From: Lentihominibacter hominis
GTDB lineage: Bacteria > Bacillota > Clostridia > Peptostreptococcales > Anaerovoracaceae
Reading direction: 5' to 3'
Assembly: GCF_014385065.1 (NCBI RefSeq)
Contig: NZ_JACRTA010000001.1
Span: 620,001 to 684,000, forward strand
Length of the DNA stretch: 64,000 nucleotides
The translations under genes were made by a program, and so were the position numbers. Of the stretch, positions 7,518-15,309 are shown piece by piece (the stretch's first letter is position 1; each line of letters starts with the position of its first letter). Below the pieces are notes generated by a model. That model was given only the letters and a program-made list of their open reading frames with translations. It did not search any database and was not told the origin of the DNA.

Positions 7518-9260
7518 ATGCTTCCCGAACACGTAGATTATTACGACAACCTTCCTTTTTCCATTTCATTTACCAACATAAAACAAGAAGGCCCTCATTA
7601 TCATAAAGAAATGGAAATGGTTTTGGTTCTTCAGGGAACCGTCAGCTATAAAGTACATCATCAAAATTACCATCTTAAGTCCGGAGATCTTCTTGTGGTG
7701 GATACAGAAGATCTTCATCATATATATGATTCTTCAAAAGATGTCCTTATGCTTACAATATATATAGATCTTGAGTTCTTCAATGATCTCTATCCCAATA
7801 TAGACTTTATGATTTTTGCATGCGAAGAATGCGGAGGTCAGTCAAAATCACGCCAGCAGGCTCTTCAAAACAAACTGTCCTTTCTCAAACATCATCTTGC
7901 AGAGATTATGATGATAAAGACAACCAAAGAAAATAACCATTCTCTGCTGATGGAAAAGCTAAAAGAATTCATATTCATAATGGTAAATCAATTTCAGGGA
8001 TTCTTTATAGAAGATAATCAATTTCGCGCCAACAGCGATCAAATAAATTCTCTTGATCTTGACAGGCTATATCGAATAGTAAAATATATCTATGTCAATT
8101 ACGACCGAAAAATCACTTTAGATGATCTGGCAGATCTGGAACATCTCAGCCCCTACTATGTGTCGCATCTGATAAAAAACACCTCCGGCCTCAGCTTTCA
8201 GAATTTCTTAAACTATGTACGTATTGAATATGCAGAGAAATTCCTGGCAGAAAATAAGTATACACTGACTCAGATAAGTGAATTCTGCGGATTTTCATCA
8301 TCCTCATATTTTAATAAATGTTTCAGCTCATGGCATAATATGACACCTGCCCAGTATAAAAAACAGCTTGCTCCGTCAGAAAGAAAATATCATGGTGAAA
8401 TCTGCCAGAAAACAGCTATGTCTTTGCTGGAAACCTACCTAAATGTAAGTCATTTAGACTATAAAAAAGAAGAGAAACTTCGCGCTTCTCACCATATTTT
8501 TATACCTGTGAAAACAGAATATCCTGACGGCAGAAAACTAAAGGATGTTTTTCCACTTCACATTTTACTTGATTCTCCCTCAGATATTCTCCGCATGGGA
8601 TACTATAAAGAGCAACTGAAAAAACTTAAACCCACATCTATCAAAATATCCATCTCCGCTCTCAATGCCCTGCCCGAAAGTAAACAGATCCTGGGAGATC
8701 TGGCAGCTTTAGGGCTTCCTGCTGAGATAATATACAAAATGCCCAAACTTCGAAAATCATCCCCCCGCCATACAGCAGAAGCTTTTTCCGACTGCATGGA
8801 AGATCCCGGCTCATGCCTTAAATTATTCGGAAATAATTCAGCTGTTTTTACACTCGACGGTCTTCCGACCCCACAATACAATCTATATACATTGCTTGCG
8901 GAAATCAGCGGCAATGTATCAGAAATACGAGATCAATACGTTCTTATAAAAAGTGATTCAGCTATTTTTATAATACTATATCAGAAAACTGACACTCAAT
9001 CATTAAACGTACACCTTCACCTTCAAGACCTGGCAAATGATCTTCTCATGATCTCAAGAATATTTTCGAAAGACCACGCTGCATCGACAACTCTGAATAA
9101 TATGATATCTGCTTGTGAAATAACATCACGCCTGAAGAATCATATATACAGAGCCACAATGGGCGAAACTCATTTTTCCTGTATACACCCTAAAACAAAT
9201 CCAAAGCTTGATCTCATCATAAACCCGGGAGCACTGATGATAATTGAACTTTCCATATAA
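7518..9260 (+). CDS. AraC-family regulator with cupin sensor and GH39-like C-terminal part
   Basis: At 580 residues this is about twice the usual AraC length. Residues 15-130 read as a cupin sensor (EGPHYHKEMEMVLVLQG, SGDLLVVDTEDLHHI). Residues ~185-285 are the double HTH (KITLDDLADLEHLSPYYVSH and YTLTQISEFCGFSSSSYFNK, then MTPAQYKK). The remaining ~290 residues resemble the degenerate glycosyl-hydrolase-39-like module attached to some clostridial AraC proteins. The start follows AAAGGAG. It faces the dehydrogenase-permease operon and is the likely regulator of it. The ligand is unknown; a small amine, amino acid or sugar is possible. Confidence 0.85.
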   Translation: MLPEHVDYYDNLPFSISFTNIKQEGPHYHKEMEMVLVLQGTVSYKVHHQNYHLKSGDLLVVDTEDLHHIYDSSKDVLMLTIYIDLEFFNDLYPNIDFMIFACEECGGQSKSRQQALQNKLSFLKHHLAEIMMIKTTKENNHSLLMEKLKEFIFIMVNQFQGFFIEDNQFRANSDQINSLDLDRLYRIVKYIYVNYDRKITLDDLADLEHLSPYYVSHLIKNTSGLSFQNFLNYVRIEYAEKFLAENKYTLTQISEFCGFSSSSYFNKCFSSWHNMTPAQYKKQLAPSERKYHGEICQKTAMSLLETYLNVSHLDYKKEEKLRASHHIFIPVKTEYPDGRKLKDVFPLHILLDSPSDILRMGYYKEQLKKLKPTSIKISISALNALPESKQILGDLAALGLPAEIIYKMPKLRKSSPRHTAEAFSDCMEDPGSCLKLFGNNSAVFTLDGLPTPQYNLYTLLAEISGNVSEIRDQYVLIKSDSAIFIILYQKTDTQSLNVHLHLQDLANDLLMISRIFSKDHAASTTLNNMISACEITSRLKNHIYRATMGETHFSCIHPKTNPKLDLIINPGALMIIELSI

Positions 9261-9265
9261 TATAT

Positions 9266-10195
9266 CTACAGCACTTCAGAACTTTTGTTTTTTTTCAAAG
9301 AAATATTGCTGATGACTATCGCTGCTATTATCAACAGACCTCCGATCACCTGTACCGCCTTAAGCTGTTCATGCAGAAAAACACATCCTAATATTGTAGC
9401 AGAAACCGACTCAAGAGGAAAGATAACTCCCGCTTGATTTGCTGAAGCGTGATTGACTCCAAAAGTAAACAGCAGCTGAGTAATAAACGTACCGAAAAAT
9501 ATCAGATATATAAATTCAAAGAATATCGGTGCTGTCACAGTGATATTCGGAGGTGATTCTATAGCAAAAGCAAATATTATAGCTATAACAAATGTAAATA
9601 TAAATTGACATCCTGTAATAAACTCAACCCCGGACTTCTCAGTAAAATAATCAGCCGATACTATAGCTCCGCCGTATCCTATAGCACTAAGCAACGTCAA
9701 TATTTCTCCCGGTCCTATAGATAACTTTCCGCTGGACAGTCCTGTCACCGACATTATGCTGACACCGATTATTCCCACAAGAGCGCTCACAAATACCTTG
9801 CCTGCGGGACGTTTTTTATCTATAGCCCAAACCATAAAAGGAACAAGAACGACATATGCCGACGATATAAAAGCATTTATACCTGCATTTATAAGCTCAA
9901 GCCCCATTATCTGCAGTGCTGTAGCCATACCGAAAAACCCTCCGCATATAGCGCCTCTTTTCCAGTCCTTAAGTGTAGCCTTCTTAAAATGTTTTCTCCA
10001 AATTATGACTGCAAATACAGCAGTAAAAAACGATCTAATCGCATTACACCAGTTAGGTTCAACAATATTCAGAACATCTTTCGCCACCACATATTCTCCG
10101 CCCCACAGGAATGCAGATACTATCAAACTTATCACACCCACGGAAGCTCCGTACTTATGTACCATCTTCTCCAGCAAATTATTCACCCTCTCCAT
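9266..10195 (-). CDS. DMT-superfamily (EamA) transporter
   Basis: The 309-residue protein has ten hydrophobic helices in two EamA repeats (first near LIVSAFLWGGEYVVAKDV, second near LLSAIGYGGAIVSADYF), ending in KKNKSS. This is the drug/metabolite exporter layout; substrates in the family are metabolites such as amino acids. The annotated ATG has no good ribosome site, and a start a few codons downstream near GGAGAGGG is possible. It converges on the AraC-type gene with a five-base gap and may be functionally separate from it. Confidence 0.85.
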   Translation of the reverse strand: MERVNNLLEKMVHKYGASVGVISLIVSAFLWGGEYVVAKDVLNIVEPNWCNAIRSFFTAVFAVIIWRKHFKKATLKDWKRGAICGGFFGMATALQIMGLELINAGINAFISSAYVVLVPFMVWAIDKKRPAGKVFVSALVGIIGVSIMSVTGLSSGKLSIGPGEILTLLSAIGYGGAIVSADYFTEKSGVEFITGCQFIFTFVIAIIFAFAIESPPNITVTAPIFFEFIYLIFFGTFITQLLFTFGVNHASANQAGVIFPLESVSATILGCVFLHEQLKAVQVIGGLLIIAAIVISNISLKKNKSSEVL

Positions 10196-10270
10196 ATTTT
10201 ATCTATTATATATTACAGTATACTGTATGTGTACAGTCAAGGAAATTTTAAATCAGCCTGAAGAAAATGA

Positions 10271-10298
10271 ACGGCGTTCCCCATGAGTGGAACGCCGT
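10271..10298 (-). terminator. Hairpin after the aldo-keto reductase gene
   Basis: ACGGCGTTCC (10271-10280) and GGAACGCCGT (10289-10298) form a perfect 10-bp stem. On the minus strand it follows the aldo-keto reductase stop codon and is followed by a moderate T-rich stretch. Confidence 0.55.
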
Positions 10299-10366
10299 CA
10301 TGATAAATGATAAAACGCTATACATTGACTGCACTGCAATAGATACCGGTGAAACAAGAAATCACG

Positions 10367-11503
10367 CTACTTATCCGCCAGCTTCTGAGTAAAATCCGAC
10401 ATTGCCTCGGAGATCTTTATCTGTTGCGGACAGACTGCCTCACATTGTCTGCATCCTATACATGCATTCGGTTTCTTATCATCAGGAAGAGCACTGAGAG
10501 CCATAGGCGCCAGAAAGCCCCCTTCTGTAAAAGTATGCTCATTATACAGCTTCAAAAGATCCGGAATATTAAGTCCTTTAGGGCAATGACTGGTACAGTA
10601 ATGACATGCTGTGCAAGGCAATACTTTTTCACCCAGCATTTCCTCTGCGATCTTCTGAAGTTCCTCCATCTCCTTATCATTTAAAGGTCTGTCCGCTTCA
10701 AAGGTTTCTATATTGCTTTTTAACTGGTGAAAATCTGACATTCCCGACAAAATTACTTTCACAGATGGAATAGACTGAAGAAATCTAAACGCCCAAGCGG
10801 GAATCGCCTCATCAGGCCTAAGATCTTTCAGTTTTTTCTCCTGCTCTTCAGTAAGCCTTGCAAGGCGTCCTCCGCGCAAAGGCTCCATCACCCATACAGG
10901 TATTCCATATTCCTCCAGCAAATCCAGTTTTTCATCAGCTTTCTGAAAAGTCAAATCCAGATAATTAAGCTGTACCTGACAAAATTCCATTCTATCTCCG
11001 TATTTTTCAAGGAATCTCTCAGTTACATCAAAACTTCCATGTACAGAGAAGCCCAGGTGTTTTATCCTGCCATTGCGCTTCTGTTGCCATAAGTAATCCA
11101 TAATACCGTATTTTTCGTCCAAATACTGCTCTATATTCATTTCGCAGACATTATGAAAAAGGTAAAAATCAAAATACTCCACACGACATTTTTCCAGCTG
11201 TTTTTCAAATATACTTTCTACCTTATCCATATTCGAAAGATCATACCCCGGAAATTTATCTGCCAAATAAAATGATTCCCTAGGGTATTCACTGAGAACT
11301 TCCCCCATTACCAGCTCAGAATTTCCTGCATGGTAGCCCCATGCTGTATCATAATAATTTATACCCTTTTCCATAGCATAGGCTACCATTTCTCTGGTCT
11401 TATCAGTATCAATTTTTGAATCATCACCTTTTTCTACCGGAAGCCTCATGGCTCCCATTCCAAGAGCTGATAATTTTTTATCTTTAAAATCTTTATATAT
11501 CAT
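10367..11503 (-). CDS. Aldo/keto reductase with C-terminal 4Fe-4S ferredoxin domain
   Basis: The start is ATG at 11503, seven bases after AGGAGGA; an open extension 32 codons upstream is rejected because it runs into the preceding gene. The 378-residue product has an N-terminal aldo/keto reductase barrel (LGMGAMRLP, YDTAWGYHAGNSE) and two C-terminal cysteine clusters (CTACHYCTSHCP and CIGCRQCEAVCP) able to bind two [4Fe-4S] centres. Such proteins probably draw electrons from iron-sulfur partners, not only NAD(P)H. It is the last gene of a four-gene operon opposite a LysR regulator. Confidence 0.9.
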   Translation of the reverse strand: MIYKDFKDKKLSALGMGAMRLPVEKGDDSKIDTDKTREMVAYAMEKGINYYDTAWGYHAGNSELVMGEVLSEYPRESFYLADKFPGYDLSNMDKVESIFEKQLEKCRVEYFDFYLFHNVCEMNIEQYLDEKYGIMDYLWQQKRNGRIKHLGFSVHGSFDVTERFLEKYGDRMEFCQVQLNYLDLTFQKADEKLDLLEEYGIPVWVMEPLRGGRLARLTEEQEKKLKDLRPDEAIPAWAFRFLQSIPSVKVILSGMSDFHQLKSNIETFEADRPLNDKEMEELQKIAEEMLGEKVLPCTACHYCTSHCPKGLNIPDLLKLYNEHTFTEGGFLAPMALSALPDDKKPNACIGCRQCEAVCPQQIKISEAMSDFTQKLADK

Positions 11504-11519
11504 GGTTATCCTCCTACAC

Positions 11520-11846
11520 TCATTCCTTATCTGACCATACTTCCATAGCCATGCGGAATGCCGCCCAAGCCTTAGGCCACCCGGCATAAAAAGCCGCATG
11601 TGTCAAAATTTCCGCTATTTCCGTTTCTGTAATTCCATTATCTTTAGCAGACTTCAGATGATATCTGAAAGAAGAATCCACAAGTCCCTGGGACATAAGC
11701 GCCACTACTGTTACAAGGCTCCTGTCTCTTAGAGACAGTTCATCTTCACGGCTCCACACCTGACCGAATAATATATCATCATTAAGCTGCGCAAATTTAG
11801 GGGCGAATTCTCCGAGAGCCTCTCTTCCTGCCGTCTGTTTTTTCAT
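11520..11846 (-). CDS. Carboxymuconolactone decarboxylase-family protein
   Basis: The ATG at 11846 is chosen because the AGGAGG site lies inside the six codons of the longer frame. The 108-residue product matches the small all-helical CMD fold: LRDRSLVTVVALMSQG, then ITETEIAEILTHAAFYAGWP and KAWAAFRMA. The CXXC pair of AhpD-type peroxidases is absent, so a thiol-peroxidase role is unlikely. Its 16-base spacing to the aldo-keto reductase and 20 bases to the cupin indicate co-transcription. The combination cupin/CMD/oxidoreductase is common in small stress or aromatic-compound operons. Confidence 0.9.
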   Translation of the reverse strand: MKKQTAGREALGEFAPKFAQLNDDILFGQVWSREDELSLRDRSLVTVVALMSQGLVDSSFRYHLKSAKDNGITETEIAEILTHAAFYAGWPKAWAAFRMAMEVWSDKE

Positions 11847-11866
11847 TTTTTTGCCTCCTGACATAT

Positions 11867-12298
11867 TTACTTTAACTTATCATAATCGTCTCTGTCTACT
11901 GCTTCCATCCATTCATTGACAGCTCCTTCCGCCGGCACTTCAATGGCAATATGCTGAAACCAGCTGTCTTTTGCAGCTCCATGCCAGTGTTTCACATTCG
12001 GCGGAATGTTCACTGTGTCCCCTGCACACAATTTTCTTGCTTCTTTCCCCCATTCCTGATACCAGCCCCTTCCGGCTGTGACAAGCAATATCTGACCGCC
12101 TCCCTCAGTGGCTTTATGTATATGCCAGTGATTACGGCATCCCGGCTCAAATGTAACATTTGCTATACCTACCTGATGGGAAGATAACATACTCAGATAA
12201 CTCTTTCCATCAAAAAACTCAGCAAATGCAGTATTTTCTTCTCCTATATCAAATACTGCCCCAGGGCCCAGCTTCTTTTTAATCGTCTCTGTATCCAT
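11867..12298 (-). CDS. Cupin-domain protein
   Basis: The 143-residue single-domain beta-barrel has the metal-site motifs of cupins: GCRNHWHIHKATEGGGQIL supplies the first His cluster and Glu, and NIPPNVKHWHGA the second His. The start follows AAGGAGG. Family members of this size act as isomerases, dioxygenases or metabolite sensors; the reaction here is unknown. It is co-transcribed with the CMD-family and aldo/keto reductase genes, which suggests three steps or supporting functions of one small-molecule pathway. Confidence 0.88.
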   Translation of the reverse strand: MDTETIKKKLGPGAVFDIGEENTAFAEFFDGKSYLSMLSSHQVGIANVTFEPGCRNHWHIHKATEGGGQILLVTAGRGWYQEWGKEARKLCAGDTVNIPPNVKHWHGAAKDSWFQHIAIEVPAEGAVNEWMEAVDRDDYDKLK

Positions 12299-12338
12299 AA
12301 TTTTACCTCCTTGCAGAATCTGTTTTTATAGTTCCGGT

Positions 12339-12581
12339 TTATCCTTTTATTTTAAAATCATTTCTTTTTAATTTATATATAAGATAGTCCAGACATTCTA
12401 TCTGACGCTGTATCTTATGACTGTCAGACAGCAGGCGTTTTCTATGGTGAAACAATACCGCAAGCTGATCTTCACACGTTCCGTTTCTGCGGCACCTGAT
12501 GAACTTTTCCGTTTCTGCGCTGCCGCATCCGGAATCTTCCAGCATTTGTCTTAAAACCTTTATCTCATTATCCGATAACAT
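12339..12581 (-). CDS. Small Cys-containing hypothetical protein (80 aa)
   Basis: It is the first gene of the LysR-facing operon, with GGGAGG eight bases before the ATG. The protein is helical and basic, with four cysteines (SGCGSAET, RCRRNGTC, ECLDYL) and the charged stretch HHRKRLLSDSHKIQRQIECL. No named family is recognised. Its position between the LysR promoter region and the cupin gene, and the good ribosome site, argue that it is real. It could be a small regulator or redox adaptor; no stronger claim is possible. Confidence 0.65.
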   Translation of the reverse strand: MLSDNEIKVLRQMLEDSGCGSAETEKFIRCRRNGTCEDQLAVLFHHRKRLLSDSHKIQRQIECLDYLIYKLKRNDFKIKG

Positions 12582-12624
12582 TTTTCATGCCTCCCGTTAC
12601 TCTGATTTTATTCCAATTTTATAT

Positions 12625-12680
12625 TAATAGCAAATACCTATAAACTATTACTTGCCATAATTTTTAAGAATACTTATAAT
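12625..12680 (+). promoter_or_regulatory. LysR promoter with adjoining inverted repeat
   Basis: TTGCCA (12652-12657) and TATAAT (12675-12680) with a 17-base spacer form the promoter of the LysR gene. Immediately upstream TAATAG (12625-12630) and CTATTA (12645-12650) are inverted around 14 bases, the size and place expected for an autoregulatory LysR box serving both divergent genes. Confidence 0.55.
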
Positions 12681-12725
12681 GATTTTAAAAGAAACACTTT
12701 ATATGCATAAGAAAGGTTATAATTG

Positions 12726-13604
12726 ATGGAACTTCGTGTCTTACGGTATTTTCTCGCTGTAGCGAGAGAACAAAATATAACAGCGGCAGCAGAAACGCTA
12801 CACGTAACTCAGCCAACCCTGTCAAAACAGTTGATGGAGCTGGAAAACGAGCTTGGAAAAAAACTGTTTATAAGAGGAAACCGAAAAATAACACTTACTG
12901 AAGACGGTATGTTTCTGCGCAAACGAGCTCAGGAGATAATAGAACTCACTGATAAAACAGAAGCCGCATTTAACGGGGGACCGGAAACCATTTCCGGTGA
13001 AATCTTCATCGGAGGAGGCGAAACAGAAGCCATACGATATATAGGCAGAGCCTTGCATCGAATGCGAAGCCTCTATCCTGACGTTCGCTTCAGTCTATTC
13101 AGCGGGAACGGGGAAGATGTATCAGAAAGGCTTGATAAAGGACTTCTGGATTTTGGCCTTTTTGTAGGAATGACAAATCTTAAAAAATATGATTATTTGC
13201 AGCTGCCTTATTATCACAAGTGGGGAGTATTGATGAGAAAAGATGATCCCTTAGCACAGCTTGAAGCCATTTCTCCGGAAAATCTTCAGAAAATTCCTAT
13301 TATCTGTTCCAGACAGGCGCTGATACAAAATGAACTTTCGGGCTGGCTGGGTAAACCGTTTGAAAGTCTGGATATCATCGGAACTTATAATCTGATATAT
13401 AATGCTTCCATCATGACAGAAGAAGGACTTGGATATGCACTGTGCATTGATAAACTGTTGGAACTTTTTGAAAACAGCAGCCTATGTTTCCGTCCCTTTG
13501 AACCTGCCATAAAAGCAGAACTGTTCATAGCATGGAAAAAATATCAGATCTTTTCATCCGCCGCAAAAAAAATGCTCGAGATACTTCAGCAGGAACTGGA
13601 TTAA
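12726..13604 (+). CDS. LysR-family transcriptional regulator
   Basis: The 292-residue protein opens with the classic LysR winged HTH (LRYFLAVAREQNITAAAETL, THVTQPTLSKQL-like segment HVTQPTLSKQLMELENELG). A periplasmic-binding-protein-like effector domain follows from about residue 90. The ATG at 12726 is preferred over the in-frame TTG one codon earlier. It is divergent from the small-protein/cupin/CMD/AKR operon, so it very likely regulates that operon with an unknown small-molecule inducer. Confidence 0.93.
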   Translation: MELRVLRYFLAVAREQNITAAAETLHVTQPTLSKQLMELENELGKKLFIRGNRKITLTEDGMFLRKRAQEIIELTDKTEAAFNGGPETISGEIFIGGGETEAIRYIGRALHRMRSLYPDVRFSLFSGNGEDVSERLDKGLLDFGLFVGMTNLKKYDYLQLPYYHKWGVLMRKDDPLAQLEAISPENLQKIPIICSRQALIQNELSGWLGKPFESLDIIGTYNLIYNASIMTEEGLGYALCIDKLLELFENSSLCFRPFEPAIKAELFIAWKKYQIFSSAAKKMLEILQQELD

Positions 13605-13662
13605 ATTATCCGGCGTCATGAAAATCTGTAAAAATATATAATTTTTATTTAAGGAGGACTTC

Positions 13663-14643
13663 ATGTCAACAAAAAATCTGATTTTGAAAGCTCTAAGAGA
13701 AAACAACCATGGTTATCTCTCAGGAGAAACACTTTCCAACCATCTGGATATATCACGCACTGCCGTATGGAAAGCAATAAAAGCACTCAGAGAAGAAGGT
13801 TATATAATACAAGCTGTAACAAACAAAGGTTATAAACTCATAGAAGAAGACGGCATCATTACCGAAGAAAATCTCCGGGCATTCCTTCCCGCAAACTATA
13901 AAAACAATGATATTCATATATATGATACACTGGATTCCACCAATACGAAAGCAAAGCAGCTGGCGCTGGAAAAAGCGCCTCATGGTACCACAATAATAGC
14001 TTTGCAGCAAACCGCAGGAAAGGGCAGGCTGGGAAGAAGTTTCTTCTCTCCCAGAGAGGGAATATATCTCAGCATTATAATCAAACCCACCTTTGATCTA
14101 AGCAGATCAATTCTGGTTACTGCAGCTGCAGCAGTGGCCGTTGCTGAAGCAGTAGAATGTGTCTGCAAACAGAAAACAGAAATAAAATGGGTGAATGATG
14201 TTTATCTGAAAGGAAAAAAAATATGCGGAATTCTGACCGAAGGGATAACCGACTTTGAAACAGGCCAGATAGATGCTCTCGTAATAGGTATAGGGGTCAA
14301 TACTACAGTAAAAGGTTTCCCGGACAATATCCTTAATACTGTTGGGGCAGTAGAAGGAGATTATTCTAAAGCAGCACTGGCCGCTGAAATAATCTCTAAA
14401 ACTCTTCATTTTACCGAAAATCTCGAGAAACGTACCTTTGTTAATTCATATAAACAAAAAAGCCTAGTCATCGGAAAAGATATACGAGTATATAAAGGAA
14501 GATATAACATCAGTCCCGAAGATGAGCTTCCCGGTCTGCCTGCCAAAGCCATCGGTATAGATGACGACGGATGCCTGATAGTCCTTTATCCTGATGGTCA
14601 AAAAGAAACTTTATCTACAGGAGAAATATCCATAAGATTATAA
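13663..14643 (+). CDS. birA: Biotin-protein ligase / biotin operon repressor BirA
   Basis: The 326-residue protein is full length for the bifunctional type. Residues 1-65 are a winged HTH (YLSGETLSNHLDISRTAVWK), and the catalytic domain carries the biotin-AMP loop (QQTAGKGRLGRSFFSPREG) and KWVNDVYLKGKKICGIL. A C-terminal SH3-like domain closes it. It biotinylates carboxyl-carrier proteins and, as holo-repressor, binds biotin gene operators. A likely target in this window is the bioY promoter near 36.8 kb. The start follows AAGGAGG. Confidence 0.96.
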   Translation: MSTKNLILKALRENNHGYLSGETLSNHLDISRTAVWKAIKALREEGYIIQAVTNKGYKLIEEDGIITEENLRAFLPANYKNNDIHIYDTLDSTNTKAKQLALEKAPHGTTIIALQQTAGKGRLGRSFFSPREGIYLSIIIKPTFDLSRSILVTAAAAVAVAEAVECVCKQKTEIKWVNDVYLKGKKICGILTEGITDFETGQIDALVIGIGVNTTVKGFPDNILNTVGAVEGDYSKAALAAEIISKTLHFTENLEKRTFVNSYKQKSLVIGKDIRVYKGRYNISPEDELPGLPAKAIGIDDDGCLIVLYPDGQKETLSTGEISIRL

Positions 14644-14734
14644 TATTTTTAACAAATAAGGATATCAACATGACAAGTTAGTACGATTTCTTTGTTTTTT
14701 TCCGCAACTAAGTTTGCTTTTCTTATGAAACCTA

Positions 14735-14763
14735 TAGACAATTTTTTAACTATACTGTAAAAT
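14735..14763 (+). promoter_or_regulatory. Probable promoter of the hydrogenase operon
   Basis: TAGACA (14735-14740) and TAAAAT (14758-14763) are separated by 17 bases within the 192-base AT-rich gap before hydC, giving a leader of about 65 bases. No clear Rex operator was seen. Confidence 0.45.
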
Positions 14764-14835
14764 CACCTTATAAAATTTTAATTAGTCTGAATTATCTACC
14801 GTTACAGCTATCTAATGTAGAAAGGGCAAACCATT

Positions 14836-15300
14836 ATGGATCATGAGAAAATGAGTAAAACAATCGACGAGATAGTAGCTCGTCACGGCGACAGAAAACC
14901 TATCGTCGCTATTTTACAAGACATCCAGGAAGAATACAGATATCTTCCAAAGGAAGCGCTGTTTTATCTGGCTGATAAAATTGATACCAGTATCGCAAAA
15001 ATTTACAGCGTTGCGACTTTTTACGAGAATTTTTCACTGGAACCGAAAGGAAAGTACGTTATCAAGATATGTGACGGAACAGCATGTCACGTAAGAAAAT
15101 CTATCCCTATTTTAAATGCACTGAGGAATAAGCTCAGCTTGTCAGAGACTCAGAAGACAACTCCCGATGGTCTCTTTACTGTTGAAACGGTATCATGTCT
15201 GGGCGCCTGTGGGCTGGCTCCTGTAATGACTGTAAACGATAAAGTTTACCCTGCCATGACTCCCGAATCAGCCACAGCTTTACTTGAAGAACTGAAATAG
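14836..15300 (+). CDS. hydC: HydC/NuoE-like [2Fe-2S] subunit of electron-bifurcating hydrogenase
   Basis: The 154-residue protein is a full-length NuoE-type thioredoxin-fold subunit. It has a helical N-terminus (IVARHGDRKPIVAILQDIQE) and the cluster cysteines in CDGTACHV and CLGACGLAP. In HydABC complexes this subunit carries a [2Fe-2S] centre within the NADH module. It lies nine bases before hydB, which together with hydA forms the operon. A formate dehydrogenase or Nuo context is excluded by the H-cluster protein downstream. Confidence 0.93.
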   Translation: MDHEKMSKTIDEIVARHGDRKPIVAILQDIQEEYRYLPKEALFYLADKIDTSIAKIYSVATFYENFSLEPKGKYVIKICDGTACHVRKSIPILNALRNKLSLSETQKTTPDGLFTVETVSCLGACGLAPVMTVNDKVYPAMTPESATALLEELK

Positions 15301-15309
15301 GAGGAACCA

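Noticed and set aside
14735..14770. Rex redox operator before hydC
   Set aside because: Only a poor partial match to TTGTTAA/TTAACAA was found, so no site is claimed.
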